Shown here piece after piece: positions 53,901 to 64,000 of a DNA stretch of 64,000 nt. The position numbers and the translations under genes are program-made. The stretch is from assembly GCA_949358305.1 (NCBI GenBank), contig OX442319.1, forward strand, positions 14,260,001 to 14,324,000. Reading direction: 5' to 3'. The stretch is from Strigamia acuminata. Lineage: Eukaryota > Arthropoda > Chilopoda > Geophilomorpha > Linotaeniidae. The notes beneath the pieces are model-generated. The model was given only the letters and a program-made list of their open reading frames with translations, was not told the DNA's origin and ran no database searches. How positions within the stretch are numbered: position 1 is the stretch's first letter; every line of letters begins with the position of its first letter.

Positions 53901-54686
53901 GATAAGTGAATAATGAATAATAAAATTTCCAGCTGAAATGTGAAATTTTCATCCGGAAAGTAAAATTTTAACCCAAAAAGTGAAATTTTCACCCAAAAAG
54001 TGAAATTTTCACCCAAAAAGTGAAATTCTCACCCAAAAAGTGAAATTTTCACCCAAAAAGTGAAATTCTCACCCAAAAAGTGAAATTTTCACCCAAAAAG
54101 TGAAATTCTCACCCAAAAAGTGAAATTTTCACTTGAAAATCTGCATTTTACACTTTAAAATTACATTTTCCGCTTTCATAATTACATTTCTCGCTTTAAA
54201 AATTGCATTTTTTACGCTAAAAAGTGCATTTTTCACCTTGAAAGGGCATTATTCACTTTAAAGTGCATTTTCATCTACAAAATCGATTTTTTTACGGAAC
54301 AATTTAGGTAGTCTGAAAGGGCCCTTATAGTACCTGTACGTGGGGCCACGTGAGGGTATCAATAAGTTTAAAGTTTAGCAATAACTCTGCTTTACGTGTT
54401 GAATGTGATGGTAAACAGATCCAAATTAATGCAACTTTAATTTAATGACGCATGACTAATCTAATGAACTTGGACAGGAAACACTTTCTGTTTTTTGTTT
54501 TTAAATTATCATAACCTTGATTGTTGAAAATTTGCATTTTTCATTTTTTTCTTTATTGTTTTCATACAGATGGGCGACTTGCAAACGAGTTATCTGTCAG
54601 TTCAAAGGTCCCTCGAAGCATTCCCCGGCCATAACGACTCCAAAGAACTTCTCTCACAATTACGACGTCATTTCGCCGCCATTTGA
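50978..54686 (+). CDS. TTC8: BBSome subunit BBS8 / TTC8
   Basis: TPR subunit of the BBSome, the coat that moves membrane proteins in and out of cilia. Exons 50978-51085, 51643-51824, 51890-52049, 52167-52301, 52415-52588, 52649-52759, 52861-53172, 53229-53435 and 54570-54686 give 501 residues (human about 515-540). The N-terminus (AISLFRRRKFEDCSNVCTEIL) matches TTC8. A proline/serine-rich linker keeps the family repeats RPGTQSGRPGT and QAIRTPRSAYTARPLTSSAGRFVRLGT. TPR units follow: DWWWKVQVGKCYFKLGLFRDAEKQFKSAL, VEAVACIATYHFYSDQPEVATRYYRRLLQMG, LFNNLGLCCFYSQQYDMTLSCFERAL, WYNLGHVALGVGDTNLAYQCFRL, EAYNNLGVIEWKRGHVEQARAFF. The end is LRRHFAAI. The acceptor used for exon 3 (tatccag|ACC) is the one that fits the family. 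Intron 8 holds a MITE and a 20-bp repeat. Confidence 0.95.
53462..53545. mobile_element. MITE-like copy, CGTTATAACGA family (inverted)
   Basis: 'gagcctcgttgaaagagatc', 'ccccgagaaatcggtttcgt', 'tatatcgagccatttttaag' and 'tattccttataac' match the reverse complement of the 48905-49034 copy. It begins about 25 bp after the TTC8 exon 8 donor. Confidence 0.5.
53935..54135. repeat. 20/40-bp minisatellite (tgaaattttcacccaaaaag) in TTC8 intron 8
   Basis: About nine copies of a 20-bp unit. From about 54000 onward, 'ttttcac' and 'ttctcac' units alternate, giving a 40-bp higher-order period. Diverged 'gcattttacactttaaaatt'-type units follow to 54290. Confidence 0.93.
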
Positions 54687-55494
54687 GACTTATCATCCAA
54701 TTAATTTGTTTGTTTCGGGGTTTCTTAGTAACCGCAAGATATCTTTATCACCGGTTCAGAAACGGCTCGAAAAATCCCAACTTTTGTAATGTTGTCTTGT
54801 CACCGTCCAATTTATTTATTTATTTATTTATTTATTTATTTGTAAAATAATGAAATAAAATCTAGTCCGGCATTGTGCGAAAATAAAAATGTTTTCGACC
54901 TTTGCCGGTATTGAATTTTTTTGGTCTAAAAATCAATTTCTTGGCTTAAAATTGAATTTTTTTTGGTCTAAAAATTAATAAACCTGGACATTTGTCTTTT
55001 TTGCCGACGCCATAATGCGGCCCTGCCCAGGCCCACTCACAAATATAAAATTGGAACTTGTATTATATTTTTAACTTATTGTCTAATGTTTAAGATACGG
55101 TTGCTGGGAGTCCCCCTTTACCGAGATTGTCCCGGTCCACGGAATACGGCTTCGAGAGAATCAAATGTCTATAGAAATTTCTATAACAAAATTTATTTTA
55201 TTTATATTTATTTTTTTTTTAAAAATATTTACCGGTATAAGTTATTTTTGAATTTGTGTCATTTTTTGTGTCCTATTTTCCCATCTTGGAAATCGGACAT
55301 TTGTTGTCTTAATTCAATTTTAACTATTTATTTTCAATAAATTTCACATAAAAATGATTTATTTTGCTTAATATAGTCTTTTCTCAATTTTTCTAATCAT
55401 TTTCATCACCAAAACCGAGCCAAATATAACTAAACTAATGGATGTTTGATATGAAGTAGCAGTTTTCAGCACATTCTGTCAGCCTGTCCCATTA
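54687..55494. other. Intergenic, TTC8 to tRNA-His
   Basis: It contains a (TTTA)n run (54817-54842), TTC8 poly(A) candidates (aataaaatc near 54853), diverged 'ttttttggtctaaaaatcaat' units, and AT-rich sequence. No gene is seen. Confidence 0.45.
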
Positions 55495-55566
55495 GCCGTG
55501 ATCGTATAGTGGTTAGTACATTGCGTTGTGGCCGCAATAACCCAGGTTCGAATCCTGGTCACGGCA
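55495..55566 (+). tRNA. tRNA-His (GTG)
   Basis: 72 nt with a full cloverleaf. The acceptor stem is GCCGTGA with TCACGGC plus discriminator A. The D arm contains TATAGTGGTTAGTAC, a canonical box A. The anticodon stem TTGCG/CGCAA encloses TTGTGGC with anticodon GTG. Box B is GGTTCGAATCC. No intron. T runs follow within 50 bp. Confidence 0.96.
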
Positions 55567-56090
55567 GTGCTTTCAATAGCAGTTTCACGGCAAACAGGCG
55601 TTATTTTTTGTTCTTTTTTATTTTCCAATCTCCCAACGAAACATTTTCCACAAATTTCCAATTTTTTCCACCCCTTTTCCTTATTTTTTCCTCCATTTCT
55701 CCCATTCCAATTTTCTTCGTCAACCAGCGCCGCCCGCGTCACATCTCGACAACTCAGCCTAGACTCTGATTAACTATGACGTGGCAGCCACGTGACGCCG
55801 AGTTAGCCGAGCACTTCCTTTTACGGACATATTGATTTTCTGAGTCACGGGAAGAGGCGGCGGCAGTGCAACCAGTGAGAGCGAGTTGTCCGTTGGACTG
55901 TTTGTTAATTTCTCGCATCGCAGACGTCCGGGACGGCACAGCTCGGTGCCGGGATTAAACGCGTGCCAGCCCGCCGCATCGTCGCTCGGTCCGCGCGCCT
56001 TGAAATGCGCTGCCAACACTCGCGCTAGGAGTTTGTTTCAAAGTTTGACATTTTATTTAGCGAGTTGTTGAGTGAGTTGACGGCCCAACG
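55567..56090 (+). promoter_or_regulatory. Kindlin promoter / 5' UTR region
   Basis: The first 170 bp are pyrimidine-rich. 55770-56040 is GC-rich with CpGs and no long frame, as expected of a housekeeping promoter and 5' UTR. The exact start site cannot be read. Confidence 0.4.
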
Positions 56091-59000
56091 ATGATCGCAG
56101 ACGGGTATCTCGTCGGGGACGGCAGCTGGGAGTTGCGCATTTTCGTCACCGATTTACAAGTGGAGCGGACACTCCGGGTCAAAGGCGATTTGCACATTGG
56201 CGGAGTCATGCTCAAATTGACCGAAGACTTGGGTGAGTTTTGAGTCTTTTGACTCTGGAAATTGAAAGAAGGGAAAAGAAGAAAGAAAAAAAGAAATTGC
56301 CACTTCCGGTTGGGTTATTTTCGTTTCCTTTTTGGGTCGGGAATAAAAATGTCGCCTTGACATTAAAAGAAATAGAGCAAGTCGAATAACTTTTTCTTTA
56401 TTTCGATCAAAGTGATTAAAACGACGGGAAACGGTCTGAACTTTTTACGGGACTTGTTTAACGTAGTTTTAAGCCTTTTGGTCTTCTTCTGATGGAGTTT
56501 TAGTAGAAAGACCTTTTATTTTGGTTACTTATCGCTGGTATAACGCGATTTCACGGTACAACGCAATGTACGAACCACTATACGATCACGGCTAGGGAAG
56601 GGGTTTTATTAAATTAGAAATTCAAGTTCGTTAGGATTTTAAAAATATTTTTGAATATTTTTTTTTCGGTGGATGTGGGTGCGGTGTGTCGAGGAAGTGA
56701 GTAGATCCTTGTTTGGCACGAGCTTTGCGTTTGACGTAGTTGTATATGGAGATTGGTACTGGTTTTGTGTTTGAAGGGTTGAGCAGGTGTGCACGAGTTG
56801 ACTATGAATTGGTCGATTGAGCAATGTGGAATAGTTTTGTTAATTTATTGTTGTATTTAGGCCACCGGGGCGTTTAAAGCTGAGTGCGAGCGTGATGTAA
56901 TGTGATGTGAAAACATTTGGGTTTCGCGAATTGACTTGGCGTTCGTGGAAATGTTTTTTTTTTTTTTTTTTTTTTTTGTGTAGGAATTAATTAAGAGTTG
57001 GGTGGGGATTTGATTGGGATTGATGATGGAAAGGAGAGATTTGGATCGAGAGGATTTTTTGGAGTTGTTGGATGTTTGCCAGGTTTTCGGTGGCCCGGGT
57101 TCATTGCACTGTTTAACAAATGCCGCACCTGTTTGAACCTCTGCAAGACGGAAGATGGGAAAAAGTGGTGGAATCTTAGGAAATGTTTGGGTTTTATGTG
57201 GGAAGGGAAGAAATTTATGTGAAATCCTGTGATATGTGTGCCAAAACTTGGAAATCCTTGGAAAGTTAAGCTGAAGCTAGAAAATCTTTGAAATCTTGAG
57301 CTAAAACTTGGAAATCCCATCAAATCTTGAGCTAAAACTTGGAAATCCTTGGAAAGTTAAGCTGAAGCTAGAAAATCTTTGAAATCTTGAGCTAAAACTT
57401 GGAAATCCCATCAAATCTTGAGCTAAAACTTGGAAATCCCATCAAATCTTGAGTTTAAACTTGAAAAATCCCATAAAATCTTCAGAGAAAATTTGAGATT
57501 TCTATCAACTATTGAGACAAACTTATGTAAACTCTTTAAAATCTTCTCAAATCTTTTTGAAATCTTCTTAAAATCCTGGATAGTCGTGGAATTGAAGCAA
57601 AATCGTAACAAACGAAAATCTTATCAAATCCTGCCGTAAATCTTCAAAATCTTATCAATACAATCTAATCAAATCTTTGAATTCTTATCAAATTTTGAGA
57701 CAAATCATTCAAATACCTAGTAGAATATCACTCCAAATCTTAAAAATTCCTTGAAATCTTAGTAAATCTGACAAATCCAGCTGAAATCTTAGTAAATCTC
57801 GCCGAAATCTTAAAATGGCGCACGAAAATCCTTTCAAATCTTGAGCGAAAATTAGAAATGTTCAAAATTTATCAAGATTTGGAAACGTTTCGGTTTTAGT
57901 CATTCGCTACCCCCTCTGTTTGAACCCTGTCCCTCCTCGGAGATAAACGACTTCCTCATTAAATAGCGATTAATTATCTGTCCTTGTCGCAAATAAATTC
58001 ACTTATTCTTGTTTATGGCGCCATTTTGCGACTTTTCATGTTTTCCATGTCGGCGCCGCACAGTGGCGGAATCATGTTTCAAAATTATCTCGTTACTTTG
58101 TCTCGTTTATTTTTTTTATTTTATTTTATTTTTTTTAAAAATCACGGATGTGGGAAAGTTGTGTGAAAAAGATGTTTATTCTGGAGGAATGCGGGCGAAT
58201 AGTTTTTCAAGTTGTTTTGGTCGGTTGCCAATTGAAACAGAGATGTTTGCCAAAATAGAAAAAGCCCAATAAGGCTGGTGGGTTGGTTGCGCAAGATTAG
58301 TGTACAATTTATAAATCAGCATTGGCCTAATAACATGGGAAAATAAATACAAGTTGCTAAATGTGGACACAAAAGTCGTCGCAAAGAAATAACTAGACCT
58401 GAAAGAAACTTTTGAGAACATGATACCCAAATCCCCAAAAAAATTCAAAACTGGATGTCCAAATCATAAACAAAATATTCAAATACCCAAACGCAGGGGT
58501 GAAAGGGAAAGAAATGTCTTGCTGGAACGCAGTTCGCCATATTGTGATGTTACGAAAAATCAACAGTTTTAGTCTAAGATTGACATTTTAGACCAGAAAT
58601 CAACATTTTAGACCAGAAATCAATATTTTAGACCAAAAATCAACATTCTAGACCAAAAATTGTCATTCTAGACCAGGGGTCGGCAACCTTTTGAGACGAA
58701 AGAGCCAAAAGTTAAAATTTACATAATTTCCCAGTTTTTAAAGAGCCACTAACATATATTTATATATATTCACATAAGCTTATACTGTATATATATTACT
58801 TTAGCGACGCCCGTTTTAGCGACGCCGTGTTTCAGCTGCTTAGATTCAGCTAGGTTAGGATATTTTAGACCAATTTAATGACCCATGTAACGTCACAACG
58901 ATGATTATTGGCCTGTAAGTGCGTTCTCAGAAGGGGCTTTTGTATCAAAACTGCATATTTTTGCCCTTATAAATCGAAGAATTAAAATTTTTTTTGCTTT

Positions 59001-62000
59001 AACCAAAAACTGGACACCAAATCCCAAAAAAAAATCGCAAACAGGATACTGTTGTGCATCCAAGTCGTCCCGCAATTGAGTTAATCTAAGAAGTCAAAAC
59101 TTGACAGCAAATTAACATTTTTAATCAAACATCTTTTCCCTTTATTTTTTTCTCCAACAGACCTGGCCGTGGACTGGTCCGACCACGCACTCTGGTGGCC
59201 CGTGCGCAACACCTGGCTTCTGCGAACCCGCAGCACGTTGGACCAAAGCGGCGTCCAAGCCGACGCGCTCCTCCATTTCACTCCGATGCACAAAACTCTT
59301 CGTGTCCGTCTACCGGACCTCCGCACCCTCGACTGCCGTGCCGACTACTCGTGCAAAGCCTTCAATTCCGTCGTCAGTCTCTGCAAAGACCTCGGTAAAC
59401 CAAACAATCAATCAAACAATCCATCAAACAATCAATCAATCAAACAAACAATTATTACTCCAACAGGCATCCGACACGCGGAGGAGCTTTCGTTCGGGCG
59501 TCCGTTGACCCCCGAAGACCTGAAACGCAATTACCGGGCCCCAGTGCACATGGATTACCGTTACCGCGCGGCGCACGCGCGTGCCAACGCCGCGCCCAAC
59601 CTTAATAACTCGCATTTGTCCAATAATAGTCTGGACCGGTCGGCTTCGTACACACCGATGACGCCGGGCACGCCCGCAAGTTCGCCGATTAATACGGTGA
59701 GAATTAACGGCGTGTTGGGTTTGGTTGAGGTGGTCTTATTGATTTTGGTCATTTTTAGGGTACTTGGAAAGCGAATTATTCGCCTTATAACGGAGGATTT
59801 AATGGGACTCATTCGCCGAGTTCGTTCGATGGAGTGAATGGGGATACGTCGTTGGCGATGAGTCCGGCGACGCCGAGCCCAGAGTCCAAGGCGAAGATCG
59901 TGCGGCCGAGGAATTTGGTGGAAAAGGCGCGCATGAATTGCATGTGAGAGGATATTCACTCGGTGTTTTTGTCTCGAAAAGATCCATTTTGTCGCCTAGA
60001 AATGCATTTCTACACTAAAATTGCACATTGAAATGCATTTTTGCATTTAAGATTACATTTTCACACTCTAAAATGCACATTTTGCACCTGAAAAATGTAT
60101 TTCTGCACCTAGAAATGCATTTTTGCACATAAAATTGCACATTGGAATGCATTTTTGCATCTAGAAATGCATTTGTGCTCCTCGAAATGCATTTGTGCAC
60201 GCGAAAAGCATTGTTTTAGGCAATAAAGTTGTAATTTTTAATATAAAAAATGGATTTGCACGTAAAAACCCAAACAAAGCCCTAAATTACACAATGGCGC
60301 GCCGATTTCTGATGTACTTGAACATAATTTCAGGTGGCTCGACTCGTCTCTGTCGTTGATGGAACAGGATGTGCGGGAATTCGACACTTTGCTGCTCAGA
60401 TATAAATTTTTTTCATTTTACGACCTCAATCCCAAGGTAATAAATACAAAATTGTGCAACGGTGTGTATTGAATTGATTGATTTTGTTTCAGTACGATGC
60501 GGTGCGGATCAATCAAATTTACGAGCAGGCGAAATGGTCGCTGTTGTCGGAAGAAATCGACTGCACGGAGGAGGAGATGATGATGTTCGGCGCGTTACAG
60601 CTGCAAGTGAATTTGCAGTCGCAGGTGCCGCAGCCGCACATGAACACGTCGCAGGATGACGACATCGACGCAGCGCTCACCGACTTGCAGGTCACGCTCG
60701 AAGGAACGAATATCACGACCAATGCCGGACACTTGACACAAGTGCCGGAACTCTCCGATTATTTGCGATTTCTTAAGTAATTTACTAATTTTTTCATAAT
60801 TAATTGATCTTTTTTTCTGTGATTTCTGATGATTTTTTGATGAGTTTTGACGTTTTATCATGATTTTTGATGATTTCAGTGATAGTTTTTAGTGATTTTT
60901 GATGAATTTTAGTAATTTTTGATGATTTAGAATGATTTCTTAGTGATTTCTTGTGTTTTTCATAATTTCAAATGATTTTTTTTTGGTGATTTTTTTGTTT
61001 TTTGGGATGATTTTCGATTTTGAATTGAATTTTTCTGTTTTGTAGGCCGAAAAAATTCACTTTGAAAGGTTTTCGAAGGTATTTCTTCACATTCAGCGAT
61101 ACAACTTTGTCGTACCATAAAAGCCGGGAGACCAGTGGGAACCCGCCACTCAGCCGGATCGAATTGAGGGGCTGCGAAGTGACGCCCGACGTGAATCTAT
61201 CCCAAGGCAAGTACGGAATCAAGTTGGAAGTGCCCGGCGCGCTCGACGGCATGATGGAGATGCTCATAAGATGCGACACGGTAACTAAAGTCGACAGGTT
61301 CGGCTCGGAGATACGGGGACCCCGATCTAAAGAAATTAAACTTTATAATGAAAACAAACATTTTCTTTAGGAAAATAGTTTTTTTAATGCAAAATTGCAT
61401 TTTTTGTGCATACAATTTGAGCTTTTTTTCGGGCTCCGCATCTCCGAGGCAGTCATTAAATGTGAAAACGCAAATTAAAAAAGAAAACTAAGATGAAGAA
61501 TGTTTGCAGGAAAACCAATACGCCAAGTGGATGGCTGCGTGTCGCCTGGCTTCCAAGGGTAAGACAATGGCCGACAGCTCGTACGACAACGAGGTGCAAT
61601 CGATTCTCGCCTTCCTCGGCATGCAACACCCGGCGCCCGCTCCGTCCATTAACCCGAACACGCTGGACATCCACACCGCCGACTACATCGCACCGAGGTT
61701 CCTCAAAAAGATCAAGGGCAAACAGGTGAGATTGGTCGGATAGCGAGCAAATTTCTTGTCGTTGTTTGATGGATTTTTTGCAGATGTGTGGGTGCACCTG
61801 CACATGCTGTCCTTATCCCGAAATACTGGTAAAGAGTGTTGAAACACTGTTTCCCATTGCCTGATTGGCAGCATGTGTTTGAAATGCGCAGCGCCGTGAC
61901 CGTGACAGTACAGTCGAAACTCTTTATAATCGATTCGTTATAAAGAGTTTCGACTGTATACGCACATAAAATTGCATTTTGGTCTAAAAATGTATTTTCA

Positions 62001-62930
62001 CTCGCATTTTTTTGTACCAAAATTGCCGCTCGTCCGCTTTGCAGTTTGCACATACCGCAGCGTAATTTAAGTTGCGCAGCGAGCGCCGAATTATCTCATT
62101 GCATTACAGCCCGTGAGATGATCCGGTGATCGATTTTGATAATCATTCCTTGTTTTCTTTACAAATTAACAGCATGTGTTTGAAAAAAAAGTCTTAAAAA
62201 TCAGCGCATTAACTTACCTCGATTCGAATTGCAGCTGTCCACTCGCATGTTAGAAGCGCACGCCAACGTCAAGGATTTGAATCTGATCGAGGCCAAGATG
62301 AACTTCATCAAATCGTGGCAGGCGTTGCCCGAATTCGGCGTCACCTATTTCGTCGTCAAATTCCTCGGCTCCAAGAAAGAAGTGAGTATATCACCACTAG
62401 GGCCCCACAAGACATAAAACTTTGGGGCTCACATTTCATGAAATTGATAGTTTGGGGTCCCAAATGACACCAAACTAATAGTTTTGGGCCCCCATAAGGC
62501 ATAAAAGGAATAGTTTGGGGCCCACAGGTCTCAAATCATAAAATTTGAGAGTAAAAATGAGGTGGGGTCCCATTTGGAAAATTTTGAAGAATGGCTAGGT
62601 TGGAAAAATGTGCGATGACTGATGATGTGATTTGTGTAGGAGCTGCTGGGAATCGCGTTCAACCGGATCATGCGGATGGACATGAATTCGGGCGACCACT
62701 TGAAGACGTGGCGATTCAACACGATGAAGGCGTGGAACGTGAATTGGGAGGTGAAGCACATGACGGTGGACTTCGAGGAGGAGAAAGTAATCTTTGCTTG
62801 TCTGACGGCCGACTGCAAGATCGTTCACGAATACATCGGCGGATACATTTTCCTGTCCATGCGATCCAAGGATCAGAATCAAACGCTTAATCAAGAGCTT
62901 TTCCATAAACTCACGGGCGGATGGGTTTGA
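56091..62930 (+). CDS. FERMT: Kindlin / fermitin (UNC-112 family)
   Basis: Cytoplasmic FERM protein that binds integrin beta tails at focal adhesions and activates integrins with talin. Exons 56091-56232, 59161-59394, 59467-59696, 59759-59943, 60334-60436, 60493-60776, 61046-61280, 61510-61725, 62235-62381 and 62640-62930 give 688 residues (human kindlin-2: 680). F0 starts [36 protein letters not shown]1 follows with [10 protein letters not shown]1 holds a loop rich in N, S and P rather than the lysine-rich loop of kindlin-2. F2 shows [47 protein letters not shown] and [11 protein letters not shown], interrupted by a PH domain ([24 protein letters not shown] to [22 protein letters not shown]). 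F3 ends with [23 protein letters not shown] and FIGG-type [16 protein letters not shown]...LTGGWV, the beta-tail binding PTB-like fold. The 2.9-kb intron 1 is repeat-rich. A poly(A) signal lies near 63181. Confidence 0.96.
57235..57455. repeat. ~60-bp tandem repeat in kindlin intron 1
   Basis: Units of about 28 bp (cttggaaatcc plus atcaaatcttgagctaaaa) combine with 'ttggaaagttaagctgaagc' into a longer unit that appears twice (57247-57300 and 57340-57390). Diverged 'aaatcttatcaaatc' sequence continues to about 57850. Confidence 0.75.
58674..58760. mobile_element. hAT-like terminal sequence (fragment)
   Basis: The words caggggtcggcaacctttt and aaagagcca match the 5' end typical of hAT non-autonomous elements. 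I do not find the opposite terminus, so this is a fragment. Kindlin intron 1. Confidence 0.45.
60000..60215. repeat. Degenerate 'tgcatttttgcacctaaaaa' tract in kindlin intron 4
   Basis: About ten diverged units of 18-25 bp centred on aaatgcatttttgcac. Similar words fill 24250-24560, 45755-45890 and 63240-63370. The tract begins about 60 bp after a donor. In some frames it gives cysteine-rich ORFs that are not genes. Confidence 0.7.
61909..61958. mobile_element. 50-bp perfect palindrome, minimal CGTTATA-type element
   Basis: tacagtcgaaactctttata and tataaagagtttcgactgta are exact reverse complements around an 8-10 bp centre (atcgattcgt). The arms match the terminal motif of the 5675/48247/48905 elements, so this is a two-ended deletion derivative, in kindlin intron 8. 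Confidence 0.7.
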
Positions 62931-63793
62931 AATTGAAAACAACAAATTTATTGTAAACATTTTTATTTTTATTAACGATTTTCGTACACAACAGATTCCG
63001 AGGATTTATTACGATCCAGCGTTTAATTTTTAGTAGTTTTTCATTTAATGCGGAAACATGTGAGAGAGGAGTTGATGACCAATTGCAATTGTATGTCAAC
63101 ACGGAGACTCACTCGTCCTACTTGTGTCAAGTTGAGTTTTCGTGCATTGCTCTTGCTTTTCATGTTTATTTTTAGTCCGAATAAAGAGATTTAACAATGG
63201 ACTTTTCTTGTCGTTTCATTTTGATGCAGAATTTAATTTTTATCAACAAAAATGCATTATTTCGTATTTTACATTTTAAATGTACAACATTTAATTTTTG
63301 TATTTTCACGTGCAAAAATGCATTTAAAAGTGCAAAATTTAAAATTCAGCTGCAAAAATGCAAAAAAATTTTAGTTGTTGCATTTTTCTGCTTATAATTT
63401 GTAACCGAATGCTTGAGAATAACGTCTTCAATATTTTGAAAAACAAAATAGTTTATTTCAATAAAATCAACCATCTGACAAACAATATAAACGCATCATT
63501 AACCACCTGTTTATTTAACAATCTTAGTTATATTAAAAAAATGCACTAAATAGATACAATATCCAGTTAAAACACTGGCAACAAACTCCATCTCCTCCTA
63601 TATATACATCAGCGACAAAACAATTTCTGATTTGCCATATTTATCCATTTATTTAGTAATTATATATTCATCACTTTCAAAATAAAATGGCCGATTTCGT
63701 GTGACCAGAAAACTAAAAAGAAGAAAAAATAATAAGACAGTCGTGCAGATTTATTGCTTTTCCTTCTCCGCCATCTTTACAAATCAATTAAAT
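62931..63793. other. Intergenic, kindlin 3' end
   Basis: AT-rich. It includes the kindlin 3' UTR with AATAAA near 63181 and 'aaaatgcatt' words at 63240-63370. The part after 63450 is probably the 3' UTR of the minus-strand gene whose last exon follows. No coding frame is supported. Confidence 0.45.
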
Positions 63794-63951
63794 TCATCTG
63801 TTGTGCAAGTTGTCCTTGAAATCGTTCGGTCTGCACGTCACTTCCGTCACTTCTCGCACGATCATCTCGGCTATTTGCCAAGCCATTTCCTCCTTCGCTT
63901 TGTCTTCGTCCCGGTTCACCAACTTGCGCATCGCCTTGGATAAAACGGACT
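63794..63951 (-). CDS. 3'-terminal exon of an unidentified gene (partial)
   Basis: A minus-strand frame opens after a good acceptor (ttcggtgtag) at 63951 and reads SVLSKAMRKLVNRDEDKAKEE, MAWQIAEMIVREVTEV, then TCRPNDFKDNLHNR and a stop. The rest of the gene lies beyond the right edge. I do not recognise it. The segment EMAWQIAEMIVREVTEV is a clear amphipathic helix with small and aliphatic residues on one face, the pattern of RII-binding helices in A-kinase anchoring proteins. That is only a suggestion. A shadow frame on the same strand starts at 63971 and runs into this exon in another phase. Confidence 0.5.
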
Positions 63952-64000
63952 CTACACCGAAACGAAAACAAAATTTAACATTTAAAACCCAAAAGTGGCA

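Overview
The window is animal nuclear DNA, most probably from an arthropod. Protein-coding genes are split by many GT-AG introns, the non-coding DNA is AT-rich, and there is an interstitial TTAGG array of the arthropod telomere type. The clearest markers are a class-1 transmembrane semaphorin, a kindlin, BBS8/TTC8 and DRC9/IQCG. I do not try to name the species. All coordinates were read by eye and may be off by a base or so at exon edges. In the multi-exon genes, reading phase was checked across every junction.

Layout from left to right. 329-970 (-) is a Spot14/MID1IP1-family gene. 4455-23452 (-) is a complete Sema-1a-type gene of 15 coding exons, with a 9-kb first intron full of minisatellites and inverted-repeat elements. 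A plus-strand BTB/BACK gene (10687-14843) is interleaved with the semaphorin exons and has two in-frame stops. 23.5-29.1 kb is GC-rich and then low-complexity DNA. 29159-29424 (-) is a RecQ-helicase fragment. Next come a 22-bp minisatellite, an intron-containing tRNA-Leu(CAA), a PABPN1-like RRM gene, and a UBL5/Hub1 reading frame split by a complete 4.7-kb Ty3/gypsy retrotransposon (32074-36789) with identical LTRs.

The right half is gene-dense: a K50 PRD-class homeobox gene (37314-38727, +), DRC9/IQCG (39005-41590, +), DCTPP1 (41626-42601, -), NDUFS8 (42702-43722, +), a tentative small gene (43966-44498, +), a tRNA-Leu pseudogene, DHTKD1 (45006-50781, -), TTC8/BBS8 (50978-54686, +), tRNA-His (55495-55566, +), kindlin/fermitin (56091-62930, +), and the 3' exon of an unidentified gene (63794-63951, -).

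The functions are mostly housekeeping: mitochondrial (NDUFS8, DHTKD1), nucleotide-pool cleaning (DCTPP1), cilium (DRC9, BBS8), adhesion (kindlin) and guidance (semaphorin). They do not form one pathway. Two gene pairs are head-to-head with about 100 and 196 bp between start codons, which suggests shared promoters. DRC9 and DCTPP1 converge with 35 bp between stops. I found no CRISPR array, operon or clear new multi-gene system. The most notable items are the fresh retrotransposon in UBL5, the interleaved BTB locus with its two stops, the divergent K50 homeobox, and the recurrence of 10-, 20-, 21- and 22-bp intronic tandem repeats.
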